Of a stretch of DNA of 64,000 nt, positions 1-9,841 are shown one piece after another. The notes beneath the pieces were generated by a model. It worked only from the letters and a program-made list of their open reading frames with translations, made no database searches and was not told the DNA's origin. Position 1 is the stretch's first letter. Every line of letters begins with the position of its first letter. The DNA comes from Leishmania mexicana MHOM/GT/2001/U1103 (taxonomy: Eukaryota; Euglenozoa; Kinetoplastea; Trypanosomatida; Trypanosomatidae): assembly GCF_000234665.1 (NCBI RefSeq), contig NC_018327.1, forward strand, positions 95,001 to 159,000. The letters run 5' to 3'. The position numbers were made by a program, and so were the translations under genes.

Positions 1-2
1 CA

Positions 3-41
3 ATGATGCTGAAAGTGAAGGAGATGCCGAGCAGGTTGTGA
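3..41 (+). CDS. 3' end of upstream gene, probably argininosuccinate synthase (partial)
   Basis: The reading frame through positions 3-41 gives the last 12 residues of a protein that enters from the left and stops with TGA at 39-41. The alternative frame 2 stays open longer, but its codons are mostly A/T at position three, unlike real genes here, whereas this frame is GC3-rich. The C-terminus is Ser-Arg-Leu, a PTS1-like glycosome import tripeptide. In L. major, as I remember it, argininosuccinate synthase lies immediately 5' of PTR1, and the L. donovani enzyme has been reported with a partly vesicular/glycosomal distribution, which would fit. Twelve residues cannot prove identity, so the name is an inference from gene order. 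Confidence 0.4.
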   Translation: MMLKVKEMPSRL

Positions 42-77
42 AGTGCGTGCGCGTCGGCTTGTGCGCCGCAGTGCGCG

Positions 78-103
78 CCACCACCACCACCACCACCACC
101 ACA
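78..103 (+). repeat. (CAC)n microsatellite
   Basis: About eight to nine tandem CAC/ACC units just after the putative stop of the upstream gene, within its 3' UTR. A frame through it would encode poly-His or poly-Thr, but no gene context supports translation. Confidence 0.8.
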
Positions 104-1846
104 CTGCTTACAACGCCTGCATCTCTTTTTTCTTATCTTTGTATCGCCTGCTCCGTGCTGCGCACGCACTGCCTTCTACTTTCTGCTACGTGAGGTCTCT
201 CTCTCTCTCTCTCGCTTCCGTGTCTGCTTCATCACAGGAGTATTCGCGCTGACGCCCACGCAGTGCAAATTGCCGACCGTAACTCTCTTACCTTCTCTCT
301 TGTTCCCGTACCCGGTTTTCGCCCGCAGAAGCCATGAGGAGAACGCTTTTGGGTACTGTGCAGAGGATGGGTCGAAGTGGATGCAGTACCCTGCCGGTCA
401 CTTGCTCACGGAAGACTGAGCGCAGAGCCACGTATTCCTGCCTTTCCGTGCGTGAGCGGTGAGCGTCGGTGCCTCGTCCGGCAGGTGAATTTCAACCGCC
501 GCTTCTGCCCTTTTTTCCGCTCTACTCGTTCTGCGTCAAGCGTGAGTGTGCCTGCGCGCGGCGCCTCTGCGATTCTGCCCGAGTGCCTTGCTCTCTCTCT
601 GACCACCTTGTGCCCTCTCCGCCGGTGCACATGGGGGAACCGGCGCCTGCATGGTGTGTGCTCCCCTGCGCCGTGGCGGCATGCCGACCAGCCTTTCCGG
701 CGAGGGTGTCCACCGTGGCAGCCGAAGGCACTAACGTGAGTACAAGTGGTGAAGAGGTAGAATACACACGTGCCCTCACGCAGGCGCCGCGTCGTCTTCG
801 TGTCTTCTGTGTTTTTCTTTCCGTGTCCGCTCTCGCTCTCTCTTCGCGCATTTCATACCTTCATCAGTATCTTCTTTGTTTTCTTGCGGCTTCGAATTCG
901 TGTCACCGCCCTGCCACAGCCCGCCTTTGCGTCCTCTAGCCATCATGTGTGCAGCGGTACTCCGTAAGAGCTCTCCGAGTGCATTCTAGTATGCCAGCGG
1001 AGAGGAGTGCTTTCTTCTATGTGCTCTGTTTTCCAGTGTGTCTACTCGACCACCATCAAACCAGCAGACCATGCGCACATGCCCAGCCACAGCTCACCTG
1101 CCCCTGCGGGGCACCGCCGCTACATCCCTGTTGCGTAGCGCGAGCTGTGTGTGGTCGAATCGGGCCATGCGTCGTACCGTCTCTTCCCGTGCCGGTGAGG
1201 GCCCTGTGAGACCCGGCACTCGGCCTGTACGCCATGCGTGTTGCTGCGCCAGCCCATGCCGCGGCATGCCGTAACGCGGTGTGGCGGCTCGCCGCGTTGG
1301 AGTGTGCATGGCGCGGTGGCGCCACTCGGGCTACTCTAGTCACGCCCCCGGCATCTGCGCCTCATCGGCCCAGGCGGTGGGATGCAGGGGATGCCGCGCA
1401 TCTCGCACACATGCACTGCTGGGCTGCTTGGCACGCATCTCTTCTCAGCTTCTCCCGTCCATCGCCCTTGCTCCTCTGACCTCTGCATGCTTTGCTTAGA
1501 TGCGGTACGCCGTGCCAGCGGAGTAGCCGGCAGTGCACCATGCGCACTGCATCTTGCCACTGCCAGCCACGCGTCGCTGCAGCAATGCAGAGGACGGACA
1601 GGCGCGCGTGCGGAGCTGGGCGAGGATGGCCTCCTGTCGTCTCGTGAGCCCGACACCCTCGTTGCCTGGTGCGGGACGGCTGCCGCCATGTAGCTGGCGC
1701 GATATGTAGTGAGCCGGTACACGCGTGATCGCGGGCGCGAGTCTCTTCGGCACAGCGCCAGCCCAGGCCTCTCCGTCGGCAACAAGAGTCCGCAGCCGTG
1801 CCCGGCGGTAGGGTGCCCGCAACTGGCTCGCTTTACTGTCAACGCA

Positions 1847-2355
1847 CCTGATGACGTGGGATATCCAAGTGCGTCGTGGCGCAAGGGCTCGCTCACCCAC
1901 TCTCTGTGGGGGAGTGCCGTGGTGCCCCCGCGATCCCTGCACATGCCGGTCCGCCTCTGTTGGCCAGAGGGTCGGGTGCCCTCGAGGTGGGGAGGTCAGT
2001 GAGATTCATCGCTGGTGGTGTTGGTGGTGCTTCGGAGCGAGCTGCGACAGTGCACACACGCTTGTGCCATCCATGTGATGGGCGAAGTGTCCGCGTGACT
2101 CGAGCGTATCCGACCCCCGCCCCTCACTGCCTGCTGATGGTGAGGAGACTGCACCACCGGTGAAGATGCACGAGTCGGCGGCCGGCATGATGGAGGGAGT
2201 GCCTGCGCGGCGGCCTGCGGAGGTGCGGGGTGGTGGGTAGGCTGTGAAACCATGAGCGTGCTCAGCTGACGGAGCCGGTGCACTACTGTGCTGGCGTGCC
2301 TACGACTTCTTGGCTCCACGCGATGTGGGGTTTCTGTCTGGGTGGATGTCATGGA
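1847..2355 (+). mobile_element. degenerate SIDER2-like retroposon copy (copy D)
   Basis: It starts with the same TGATGACGTGG-type motif as the copies near 25449 and 61474. It keeps collinear patches, including the GTGCCATCC/GTGATG segment near 2063 and the block ending in the CCACGCGATGTGGGG-like motif near 2325. Many substitutions and small indels separate it from the other copies, so it is an old insertion. SIDER elements are short extinct retroposons of Leishmania, related to ingi/RIME and often found in 3' UTRs, where SIDER2 can destabilise mRNA. Strand means only orientation relative to the other copies. The 3' edge is approximate. Confidence 0.6.
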
Positions 2356-3731
2356 GTTGATTGTAGGGCAGGTGGGCGAATGGAGGCGTGACGAGAGAGC
2401 GTGCGGGGCCCCCAGGAGATGATTGTACTTTGGGATAGTCATAAGGCACTCGTGCGATGGATGGCGTATCGCGGGGCTGAGAGAGGTCGCGTTCTCCGGT
2501 TTCTTGTGTATGTCGAGTGTCCGGCGAGACCCATGATTGGTTGCAGTGGAAGATCAATGGTCTTGCGCGATGAGCAGCGCCGCTGCTGAGCATCGTATGT
2601 GGAGTAGGATGGAGAGCGGCGCAAAGGAGGGTCAACGTGTTACTTGCGTGTATGTCGGCGGCGGACGGCCTCCAGTGTCGGCGTCTCTCCTCTGCTCAGT
2701 GACGGTGCTGTAGGGCTTGACCGTCTTCCTTAGCGAAAGTGTTGGCTAGGGTTTCGAGCGCCAGAGAGCATTGCCGGCGCTACCGATGCCGGGGCCTTCT
2801 TGCGGCATCCCTGGAGAGCCCTGTCCTCTCAATCTTTCTCTGGCGAGCTGCAGTGGTAGATGTGGGCTGTGCGCATCCTTGCGTTGGATGTGCGTGGAGT
2901 TGAGTGACAGAAAGGTGTCGCTACAAAGCGGGAGGGTTTTTGTAGTGGGTCTACTGTTTAGTGTGTCGCTGTGTGCGCCACCCCCTCCCTCTTACGGAAC
3001 GTTCACTTCGTTGATGGCCACATCGCCGCGGGTAGCGCCCCGTTGCTTTTCGCACCACTTCTGTGGGTGTGTGTGCCGCCGGTGGTCTTCCTCACCCTCT
3101 GGATTGGCGGAAGAGTGCCGGGAAGTCAAACCCGTTCAGCGCTCCTCCAGGTGGTAGTATTCCGGTGGTATCTCTGCTGTGTCGGAGGTTCCTAGAGGCA
3201 GTATCCGCGATCGTGTTGTATGTCGGTAGTGCAGTGCCGCGAAAACTGCCAAGCTTGATGCAGATGAGCGCGTCCCGCGCTCTCACACGCGTGCCGTGGA
3301 AGGGGTGCTCTTCACTCAAGAAATACCCCTCACGCCCACTCGTGCTTGTCTGATGGCCGCCGCCCCGCACCCTCTCCCTCTCGTCAGCTCTTTTCGCTGC
3401 AGTCGTCCAGTGTGCCACACGCACCTACACCGCACCGTGGTGTTGTCTGAGATCGAATTCGCTGTCTGTGGCTTTCTTCTCCGCTGCGATCATGCCATCA
3501 CTGTCGCCGAAGCCACGCACGCATCGTTGACGCGAAGCTCTGCCGTTGTTTCACAACTCGTCCCCACCCCTCCCATCGCCTTCATCTCCGTAACGCCGCA
3601 CTAAGTAGCCAGTCGACTTTCTTGACTGCATCGAGACGCGCCGCTCGTGAGGATTCCCTGTTGCCGCTCAAGGGGTTTCTGTTTCCCTCCTGTGCGCTGC
3701 TGTATCGCCAAGGAGCCGAATTCGCCGTGCC

Positions 3732-4601
3732 ATGATGACTGCTCCGACCGTGCCGGTGGCGTTGGTAACAGGCGCCGCGAAGCGTCTTGGCAGCGGCATC
3801 GCTGAGGCACTCCACGCGGAGGGGTACGCTGTCTGCTTGCACTATCATCGATCTGCTGCAGACGCGAACACGCTAGCCGCGACGCTCAACGCAAGGCGAC
3901 CGAACAGCGCCATTACGGTGCAGGCGGACCTGAGCAACATCGCCAAAGCCTCGGTCGGCGGCACTGATGGCTCCGCACCTGTTACCCTGTTCAAGCGCTG
4001 TGGTGACTTGGTGGATGCGTGCTACACCCACTGGGGACGCTGCGACGTCCTCGTGAACAACGCCTCTTCCTTCTACCCCACGCCGCTGCTGAGGAAAGAC
4101 GAGGATGGACACGAGTCCGGTGTCGGAGATAGGGAGGCGACGGAGGCGGCCACCGCTGACCTCTTCGGCTCCAACGCGATTGCGCCTTACTTCCTGATTA
4201 AGGCGTTTGCACAGCGCGTTGCGGACATCCCAGCCGAGCAGCGCGGCACCAACTACTCCATCGTCAACATGGTCGACGCCATGACGAACCAGCCTCTTCT
4301 CGGGTACACCATATATACCATGACCAAAGGCGCGTTGGAGGGGCTTACACGGTCTGCCGCGCTGGAGCTTGCACCGCTGCAGGTTCGAGTGAACGGCGTC
4401 GGTCCGGGTGTGTCGGTGCTCGCCGATGACATGCCCCCTGCTGAGCGGGAGGACTACTGCAGCAAGGTGCCGCTGTACCAGCGGGATTCCTCCGCCGCAG
4501 AGGTGAGCGACGTTGTTATCTTTCTGTGCTCCTCCAAGGCCAAGTACATCACCGGGGCCTGTGTCAAAGTTGATGGTGGGTACAGCCTGACCCGCGCCTG
4601 A
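3732..4601 (+). CDS. PTR1: pteridine reductase 1
   Basis: NADPH-dependent short-chain dehydrogenase/reductase that reduces biopterin and dihydrobiopterin to tetrahydrobiopterin, and also folates. It supplies reduced pteridines to pteridine-auxotrophic Leishmania, and when overexpressed it bypasses methotrexate block of DHFR-TS. The 289-residue product shows the nucleotide-binding TGAAKRLG segment with the family's distinctive Arg18, the N-N-A-S-S-F segment, Asp182, Tyr195 and Lys199 (equivalent to Asp181, Tyr194 and Lys198 in L. major) and the PLYQRDSS region near the C-terminus. The residue just before Lys199 is Thr where L. major has Ala; YxxxK is intact. Two adjacent ATGs (3732, 3735) exist; the second gives the family's usual 288 residues, so the first Met may be extra. 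Cytosolic; tetrameric in known structures. Confidence 0.97.
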   Translation: MMTAPTVPVALVTGAAKRLGSGIAEALHAEGYAVCLHYHRSAADANTLAATLNARRPNSAITVQADLSNIAKASVGGTDGSAPVTLFKRCGDLVDACYTHWGRCDVLVNNASSFYPTPLLRKDEDGHESGVGDREATEAATADLFGSNAIAPYFLIKAFAQRVADIPAEQRGTNYSIVNMVDAMTNQPLLGYTIYTMTKGALEGLTRSAALELAPLQVRVNGVGPGVSVLADDMPPAEREDYCSKVPLYQRDSSAAEVSDVVIFLCSSKAKYITGACVKVDGGYSLTRA

Positions 4602-5429
4602 GCGCAGCGGATGACAGCCACATCACCAGCGAATCCCGTGTCGGCGGAAGTAGCTCAACCTCTCTCGCGCGTGCGCGTTTTTGTGTGGGGACAGCGACGC
4701 GCACAATTAGGACCCCTCGTGCCCGCCCGCTCCCATCCCTCCCCCCGACCAGCCTCTTCCGCATCGCGCTGCGCTAACGCAGTCGAGGAAGGGGGAGGGG
4801 CGCACACATGGCAGGAAAAGCACCGGAGAAAGACGCTGACAGAGTGAAAGACGGAAACAAAGAAAAAAAAAAGAGGCCGAAAGGCCTGAGGACCGCCACG
4901 TGTATGCGTGAGGCGGCCCGGTGAAGCCGAGGCTGCGTGCCGACTTCCCCGGCAGGCCTATTTTCTTCCTCTTCCGTCATTGGTGTCTGACGCGGCCACG
5001 GCCGACAGCATTCAAGGACGAGTCACCTCTACGGGTAGTACGGTGGGGCAAGTACGCCCTTGGTCGCTTTGCTGGCTTGTCTGCCTTCTATCATCCTGTG
5101 TATCGCACGCCCACACCGCACATGTGTCGCTGTCGTAGCAGCATCAGGCTTTGCCCCTCTTCACCGTGCCGTTTACGGCCGTGACCTTCATTTGCCTCCA
5201 CCTACTTTCTTTCTGTTCGAACGTGAATACCTCGCACCCTATATCGCCTCCATGTGGGCTGTCCAAGTCGACACAGGGCGGGACCAGCGCTCTCTGGCAA
5301 CGTCTCCCAGCCCTACCCCCTCCGGTATCGTGCTTAGGCTCGTGGACCTTTGGAGCCGCGGCTTTCATCGCTGCCTCGCGAACAAGCACACACTCACACA
5401 CATACGCACACAGAGACAGAGAGCAGCAC
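4602..5429 (+). other. PTR1 3' UTR / next 5' UTR region
   Basis: An 828-base non-coding stretch. An A-rich run lies at about 4859-4876, pyrimidine stretches near 4962-4980 and 5195-5220, and a CACA/GAGA-rich stretch (5386-5425) directly before the next start codon. It should contain the PTR1 polyadenylation region and the trans-splice site of the next gene, but I could not choose a single acceptor. Confidence 0.6.
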
Positions 5430-8400
5430 ATGCCCACCTCTGACGGCCTCGAACCACCCACACCGGCGGATCAGTCCGTGTTGCGCTTCGTGCGCACCCT
5501 CGATGTGTACCCCGTCGCGACCCCGCACAGGCCGCATGGCACCACAGTGCACCCTCGAGCAAACACCGGTGGGTCCGAAATGCCATGTGGGCATCGCACC
5601 TCTCCACAGCAGCCTGCGCATGCGCGGGGGCCGGGCTACAGTTTCGACTGTACTCGTACTCCCGCTGCGAATGGCAGAGCACCAGGTTGTTTTGCTGCTG
5701 CTGCTGGTACCTCCCCATCCACGCTGTCGTCTCTGCCAGAGGAGCCAGTGACAGAGGCTGCATATCGCCTAAGCCCACAGGAGGTGCAGCGTCGTGCGCA
5801 ACAGGTGCTAACGGCGCAGGTATGCAGCATGCTGGAGGAGCGACTCCACGAACGCTTGCAGCAAGCCCGCGTCGCGCATGCACAGCGAAACGCGACACGC
5901 ATCTCTCCACCCCCACCCGCGCCGGCACCGGTGCCTCCTCTTGACACCCACATGGCCAGCGCCTGGCCGAATAGTGCCTCTTCTGAAGCTGCTGACGGGG
6001 CTAGCGCTACACCTACCTCTGCTAAGTTGGAGCCACTCTCTGAGGAAGCCTCGCCATTCATTACCACGGGGATGTCGAGAAATGGAGGCGCTGCCGGCAG
6101 GGGTACCACGCATCCGGGCGCGACCGCCGTTGCATCTGCGGTGCACTCCCCGGCGGAGATGTCCACAATTGACGTGAACCCGTACTCGGCGGTGGAGCTG
6201 GTGCGAGTGCACCGCCTCAAGGGTGTGCCGAACCACAACCGTGGCCTCTTCGCCGGCTTGTCACGGCGCTACTTTACAACTCGCAGCGGGCACTACACGG
6301 TTGGCCGAGACGGCGAGGGACACCATCGCGTGCGCTCGGGTGTGTCTGGGTTTATGTGGGAAGCACAACGCCACTCCGGCACTGCCTCTTGCCCCCCGCC
6401 GCGGCTCACGATGCGGTCTCTCTGTGTAGACAGCCGAATCCTGTTCCAATGGACAGAAGGCGACTCTTCGTACGAGGTGCAGGAAGAGGACGAGTCCAGT
6501 GGTCAGCGCGATGACGGGATGGTGTTCTACAACGCCTCCGACATGGACGACGCTGCTCTCGGGCACGCGCTCAAAAGGTTGCTCGAGCGCACGTATGGCA
6601 AGAGAATGACAGCAGAGCAACGGGTAGAGGCGGCGAGGCGGCTGCGGGAGCGGCGTGAGGGGCAGCAGGGCACTAGTGGTAGATACCGTGTGAAGGGCAG
6701 GGGCAGTGATGGTATCCCGAACTCGTCCGCCGGTGGAGACGCCCTGACGGACGGCGGCGACTCCTTCATGGCCGGCGTGAACGACGGTTCATCTGATGTG
6801 GGTAAGACTGGACAGCAGCGACGGGCCCCAGCAGACAGACGCTTCCGCGGTGGGGCCGCCTCCTCAAACTCGAAGCGCGGTGTTTTCTTTCTACGGGACC
6901 TGTCGCCCATCGAATTCGTGGGTGACCACAGCCTGTTCCCGGTGGTGGACACGCCGATGCTCTCTGCGGGTGCCACGCCGCACAACCCCGACGACCCTCA
7001 CCTCACCTTTGCAGCTCTTGGCCATCGCTACTCGGCATGCACCGAAGGAGGCAGTCTGCGACAAAGTGATGGCGGGGACCACCTGAACGGCACGCTCCTC
7101 GCCGCACTCTCTCTTTCCTCCCTGGGCCGCACCATGACCTCCGCTGAGGCGGAGGCGCACCGAACCAAGCGACATCTCCACGTTGCCTTTGAAAACTTGA
7201 GCACAAGGAGTAGGCCCGGGGGCGGTGACGGGCCTGCGGGGCTTATCGAGGTTAAGCGCAGTGGCTCTGGCACCGTCGGCGGCCGCCGCGCGTACGGATC
7301 TCTGTCTCTGCCAAGCTCGGGCGAGCAGCAGTGGCAGCTGAGCCACACTGCCTGCCTCTACACGAATGAAGAGACGGTCGTCGTTGACAAGCGGCTATCG
7401 GCCGTTGCAGGAGGGCCGAGAGACGGCGCACAGGACACATCCTCGGTCGTCCTTGGCGCAAGGGGTGACAACGGTGCAGCAGGTCGCTTTGGCAAGGTTG
7501 GCCGTTACACCGCAAGTAGAGCTGGCGAAGGAATTTCTTCGGCGACAGGGCAGGACACCGGCGAAGTGCTCACAGCAGAGGAGACGCAGCAGCGCATCTC
7601 GGCATCTCTCTCAGAAGCCTCCGCCTCTGCCACCATCACCTCACAAGACGACTCGAGGCTCTCCCTCAAGGACAACGGCGACAGCGGTAACCTCGAGGAG
7701 TTCCTCACACACTTCCCTGAGGAGGAGAACCATGTCCGCCTGCGTCGAGCCGCCAAGAATATCCTTGACGGCATGGAAGACATGTGGGACGAGGCCGATA
7801 CTACCGGCAGCGCCTTCCTGTTGCCAAAATTCCTCAACCCAAATTTCCAGTTTCCGGGGCTTGACGTCATCAGCAGCTCCGATGGACTCGATGATGATAG
7901 CGGGCACGACGAGGGCTCAGCAGACGACGAGCACGAGTCGCTCACCGGCTTTGGCGTCAACGAGGCGGAGCTGAACGAGAAGTTTCGCATTGAAGCGGAG
8001 GAGGAGTGCGGCGATCTTGTGTCTCAGCGTGACGCGCTGCTGGCGGAAATCGAGGCTCAACGCCAGCTTCTGGACAACATGGGTGCGGATGTACACTACC
8101 TCTCCGTTGGACAGGCGCGCACCGGCATGACGGCGGAGCAGTACGCCATCATGCTCACCAGCGAGGTGAGCTGCTACGCCAAGTCGAATCAGCTTCGCCT
8201 GAACCGCACTCTGGAAGAGATGTCTGAGCAGCAGCAGAAGGATGGCGAGGCGGGGACCACTATTGAGCGCGCTGCGTACGGCTTTCTCGACCGCTTCGGG
8301 AAGGGACGAGCCACGACAGGGGACGTGGGCTGTCAAGTGTGTGACGCCGATCTGTGTTACGTCGACGCCGCTGTGCGTTCGACTGAGGAGCAGCTAGAAG

Positions 8401-8876
8401 ACTTGTTCATGCATGAGAAGGCGCTGGTGAACGCTGTGCGACTCGCCACGGTGGCGGTAGCCAACATCATGACTTTTCACGCCTCGCTGGAGATGGAGTC
8501 GACATGCCACGAGTGCTTTTTCGTCTTCGACAAGCCGCGGACGCTCTGGCCGTGCGGGCACACCTTCTGCCTCCCTTGTCTCTCCAACATGTACAACCGC
8601 CGCGGAGAGCTCATCTGCTCGGAATGCGGGTCCGTCTGCGAGGTCGGCTACACCCCCAACATTTCTGTTGAGCTCATCGCCAACTACCAGACACTGTGCA
8701 AGCGCAGCGAACCCAACGAAGACTCCGAGCCTGATAGCTCACTGAACAAGGAGGGCAATACACAGACGGTTGAGGGTGTTCTCCGCAGTTTGCTGAACAA
8801 CCTGCTCTCGGCCCAGAGCAGCTGGACCGCCATGCCCTCTGAACACTCTCCACTAAAGCTGGGCGTTGACGCATGA
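5430..8876 (+). CDS. large RING-finger protein, putative E3 ubiquitin ligase
   Basis: A 1148-residue protein. Its only recognisable domain is a C3HC4 RING finger near the C-terminus, about residues 1026-1065, with spacing Cys-x2-Cys, then Cys-Gly-His-x2-Cys-x2-Cys, then Cys-x2-Cys. Just upstream, about residues 848-890, a heptad-like charged stretch suggests a coiled coil. The N-terminal 800 residues are rich in Ser, Gly, Ala, Arg and Pro and look disordered, with a short Glu/Arg/Gln helix-forming stretch near residues 110-145. The frame is open back to 5151, but that extension is UTR-like; the ATG at 5430 opens GC3-rich coding sequence. RING domains usually recruit E2 enzymes, so ubiquitin ligase activity is inferred. 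Substrates and location are unknown. Confidence 0.8.
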   Translation: MPTSDGLEPPTPADQSVLRFVRTLDVYPVATPHRPHGTTVHPRANTGGSEMPCGHRTSPQQPAHARGPGYSFDCTRTPAANGRAPGCFAAAAGTSPSTLSSLPEEPVTEAAYRLSPQEVQRRAQQVLTAQVCSMLEERLHERLQQARVAHAQRNATRISPPPPAPAPVPPLDTHMASAWPNSASSEAADGASATPTSAKLEPLSEEASPFITTGMSRNGGAAGRGTTHPGATAVASAVHSPAEMSTIDVNPYSAVELVRVHRLKGVPNHNRGLFAGLSRRYFTTRSGHYTVGRDGEGHHRVRSGVSGFMWEAQRHSGTASCPPPRLTMRSLCVDSRILFQWTEGDSSYEVQEEDESSGQRDDGMVFYNASDMDDAALGHALKRLLERTYGKRMTAEQRVEAARRLRERREGQQGTSGRYRVKGRGSDGIPNSSAGGDALTDGGDSFMAGVNDGSSDVGKTGQQRRAPADRRFRGGAASSNSKRGVFFLRDLSPIEFVGDHSLFPVVDTPMLSAGATPHNPDDPHLTFAALGHRYSACTEGGSLRQSDGGDHLNGTLLAALSLSSLGRTMTSAEAEAHRTKRHLHVAFENLSTRSRPGGGDGPAGLIEVKRSGSGTVGGRRAYGSLSLPSSGEQQWQLSHTACLYTNEETVVVDKRLSAVAGGPRDGAQDTSSVVLGARGDNGAAGRFGKVGRYTASRAGEGISSATGQDTGEVLTAEETQQRISASLSEASASATITSQDDSRLSLKDNGDSGNLEEFLTHFPEEENHVRLRRAAKNILDGMEDMWDEADTTGSAFLLPKFLNPNFQFPGLDVISSSDGLDDDSGHDEGSADDEHESLTGFGVNEAELNEKFRIEAEEECGDLVSQRDALLAEIEAQRQLLDNMGADVHYLSVGQARTGMTAEQYAIMLTSEVSCYAKSNQLRLNRTLEEMSEQQQKDGEAGTTIERAAYGFLDRFGKGRATTGDVGCQVCDADLCYVDAAVRSTEEQLEDLFMHEKALVNAVRLATVAVANIMTFHASLEMESTCHECFFVFDKPRTLWPCGHTFCLPCLSNMYNRRGELICSECGSVCEVGYTPNISVELIANYQTLCKRSEPNEDSEPDSSLNKEGNTQTVEGVLRSLLNNLLSAQSSWTAMPSEHSPLKLGVDA

Positions 8877-9841
8877 GGGAGACGTGTGCGCACCTCAGTA
8901 TATATATATATATCTTCATGAGAGAAACACGCAGTCCGTGGCGCGTTCGATGTAAACTATTACGGACCGAGACGCGTACCGACACGGAGTGTAGCCGCCG
9001 GCGTGTCTCGGCACCTTTATGCAGTCCCCCCTCCCCCTTGGTCTCCTCTCTCTGGTGTTGTGCTGTCACGCTTGCCGCCTGTTCTGCGCCATCCGCTGCG
9101 AGGACGTGACAGACGTGCAGCCTAGGGCAGCGTAAACAAGAAGATAAGGCGGAGCGCCTCGTCCTCCATCTTTCCCTCACAGCAGTGCCTTCATCGCTGC
9201 GGTGCGCCTCGCGTCGTCGCTTCCATCGTTGTAACGGTCACCATCCACACGCGCTCGTCTTCGTAAATGGTCTTCTCGTCCCTCCGGGGCCTCTGCTCAC
9301 TTCTCACTCTCGTATCCTTCTCTTCTCCCCCATGATGCCCAGCAGCGGCCAACGCACCACGTGTACATGTACGCACCCCCCGCAATCACGCAGAGGCGTC
9401 ACAGCAGAAGGATCCCCCCATTCCCCGCCCGGCGAGAGGCATGAGCGGATCGACGTCGACAACAACAGCGGCGTCCGCCCCTCGCAATTGCATGCTGAAC
9501 ATTACAACGTTGACGTGACGCTTTTCTGTGTGCTCTTATGTGTGGCACTCGTGAGAGCAACACCCCCCCCTCCCCCGCTATCACGACCACTACCACTACT
9601 ACCACTACCACCACCACCACCTCCTCACACTCCACCCTTCTGTCCTCCCCGCTCTTCTCCGCCTCACAACCACCGTGTAGCTCAGTCGTCATCGCCTTTT
9701 ATCGTTTCTTCTCCGTTTCGTTATCGGTGCGGTTTCGTCCTCCACGCCACACCGTACTCGGGGCCACGGCGGTGCGCCTCCCCCTCCCCCTCCTTTGGCC
9801 CACGTCGTGTTCTTCCACCTTCCTTTTTTACCTGTCCACGT
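8877..9841 (+). other. intergenic/UTR region
   Basis: A 965-base stretch without a supported gene. It contains a short (TA)n run (8899-8913), pyrimidine-rich DNA (about 9290-9332), a CCA/CTA trinucleotide run (9585-9621) and a T-rich tract ending about ten bases before the HUS1 start codon. The HUS1 frame stays open back to 9185, but that part is low-complexity Pro/Thr/His sequence and does not look coding. Confidence 0.6.
9585..9621 (+). repeat. imperfect CCA/CTA trinucleotide repeat
   Basis: Tandem ACC and ACT triplets upstream of HUS1, interpreted as UTR microsatellite DNA. Confidence 0.75.

Larger units (their letters stand above)
42..3731 (+). other. intergenic/UTR region with SIDER-like element
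   Basis: This 3.7 kb stretch has no convincing gene; its open frames are short, lack GC3 bias and match nothing I know. It holds a CAC trinucleotide run (about 78-103), a CT run near 200-220 and a degenerate SIDER2-like retroposon (1847-2355). The part from about 1050 to 1830 has patches that resemble the same retroposon family, but I cannot delimit them. It should contain the 3' UTR of the upstream gene and the 5' UTR of PTR1. Confidence 0.6.

Noticed and set aside
78..103. Tandem CAC units as a CRISPR-like or histidine-tag gene
   Set aside because: Simple trinucleotide microsatellite with no spacers and no supported gene.
1050..1830. Possible further SIDER-like remnants
   Set aside because: A few resemblances (for example a CGCGGTGTGG-type patch near 1277) but no collinear run that I could delimit.
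5151..5429. Upstream extension of the RING protein
   Set aside because: Sequence is pyrimidine- and CACA-rich with UTR character; the ATG at 5430 starts the coding-like region.
9185..9841. Upstream extension of HUS1
   Set aside because: Pro/Thr/His low complexity over trinucleotide repeats; the family N-terminus begins exactly at 9842.
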